Positions 5,362 through 5,438 of a stretch of DNA of 5,438 nucleotides are shown one piece after another. The DNA is taken from positions 1 through 5,438 of the forward strand of contig JASHSY010000229.1 of NCBI GenBank assembly GCA_030040825.1. The letters run 5' to 3'. The translations under genes were made by a program, and so were the position numbers. A model generated the notes under the pieces. It ran no database searches. It was not told the DNA's origin and worked only from the letters and a program-made list of their open reading frames with translations. This DNA comes from Xanthobacteraceae bacterium. GTDB lineage: Bacteria; Pseudomonadota; Alphaproteobacteria; Rhizobiales; Xanthobacteraceae. Within the stretch, counting starts at the first letter, position 1. Each line of letters starts with the position of its first letter.

Positions 5362-5402
5362 GCGGCCTCCGGCAGCTCCCCGCCGGAGGCCGCCAGCCTT
5401 TT
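5362..5402 (+). terminator. Rho-independent terminator after flgH, probably bidirectional
   Basis: A perfect 12-bp GC-rich stem (5362-5373 with 5382-5393, arms GCGGCCTCCGGC / GCCGGAGGCCGC) has an 8-nt loop and is followed by TTTT at 5399-5402. On the other strand the same stem is followed after 2 nt by TTTT (plus AAAA at 5356-5359), so it should stop transcription from both sides. The T-tracts are short, but the stem is strong and the position, 39 bp past the flgH stop, is right. Confidence 0.72.
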
Positions 5403-5438
5403 ATCCGTGATGCCCTGCATGCATCTTTGACGCATGCC
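5401..5438 (-). CDS. Possible 3' end of a convergent gene (very short, speculative)
   Basis: On the minus strand one frame enters from the right edge and reads HASKMHAGHHG before a TAA at 5401-5403, just outside the terminator stem. The second minus frame is open too and a third also has no early stop, so openness over 38 bp means little. The only support is the stop placed directly before a hairpin that also has a minus-strand T-tract. I do not recognise the product. Confidence 0.2.
   Translation of the reverse strand, partial: HASKMHAGHHG

Noticed and set aside
5417..5437. Two GCATGC hexamers near the right edge
   Set aside because: Self-complementary hexamers 9 bp apart at the window end, with no further context to support a site.

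Overview
The window is a piece of a flagellar gene cluster from a GC-rich alphaproteobacterium. It most resembles Hyphomicrobiales of the Bradyrhizobium/Rhodopseudomonas type. This placement rests on gene order (fliM-fliL divergent from flgF-flgG-flgA-flgH), on remembered family resemblance of the FliM and FliL sequences, and on a sigma-54 style promoter. That promoter type fits a Caulobacter-like, subpolar or polar flagellar hierarchy better than the Rem-controlled flagella of Sinorhizobium. No database search was possible, so the genus is an inference.

Left part (1-1568, minus strand): fliL (stator-associated membrane protein) is followed after 29 bp by fliM (C-ring switch protein), which runs off the left edge. 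A 10-bp perfect hairpin covers the fliL stop codon, and fliM has no visible Shine-Dalgarno sequence.

Middle (1569-1908): a 340-bp divergent control region. It carries a near-consensus -24/-12 promoter facing flgF (1796-1811), a weaker -24/-12 candidate facing fliL (1615-1628), and four loci with GGCA + A-tract motifs. These motifs resemble the ftr sites bound by the NtrC-family flagellar activator FlbD in Caulobacter. Two of them sit roughly 85-135 bp upstream of both predicted start sites, so they could act as a shared enhancer.

Right part (1909-5322, plus strand): a tight operon of flgF (proximal rod), flgG (distal rod), flgA (P-ring chaperone) and flgH (L-ring lipoprotein), with 14-17 bp gaps. 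It builds the rod and outer-membrane bushing through which the hook-basal body passes the envelope. The P-ring gene flgI itself is not in the window. The operon ends at a strong hairpin with T-tracts on both strands (5362-5402), suggesting a bidirectional terminator with a convergent gene just beyond the right edge.

I saw no mobile element, CRISPR array, tRNA/rRNA or foreign gene. All five complete or partial coding regions other than the regulatory DNA belong to one known system. The most interesting material is regulatory: the divergent sigma-54 region and the fliL-fliM junction. I do not see evidence for an undescribed multi-gene system.
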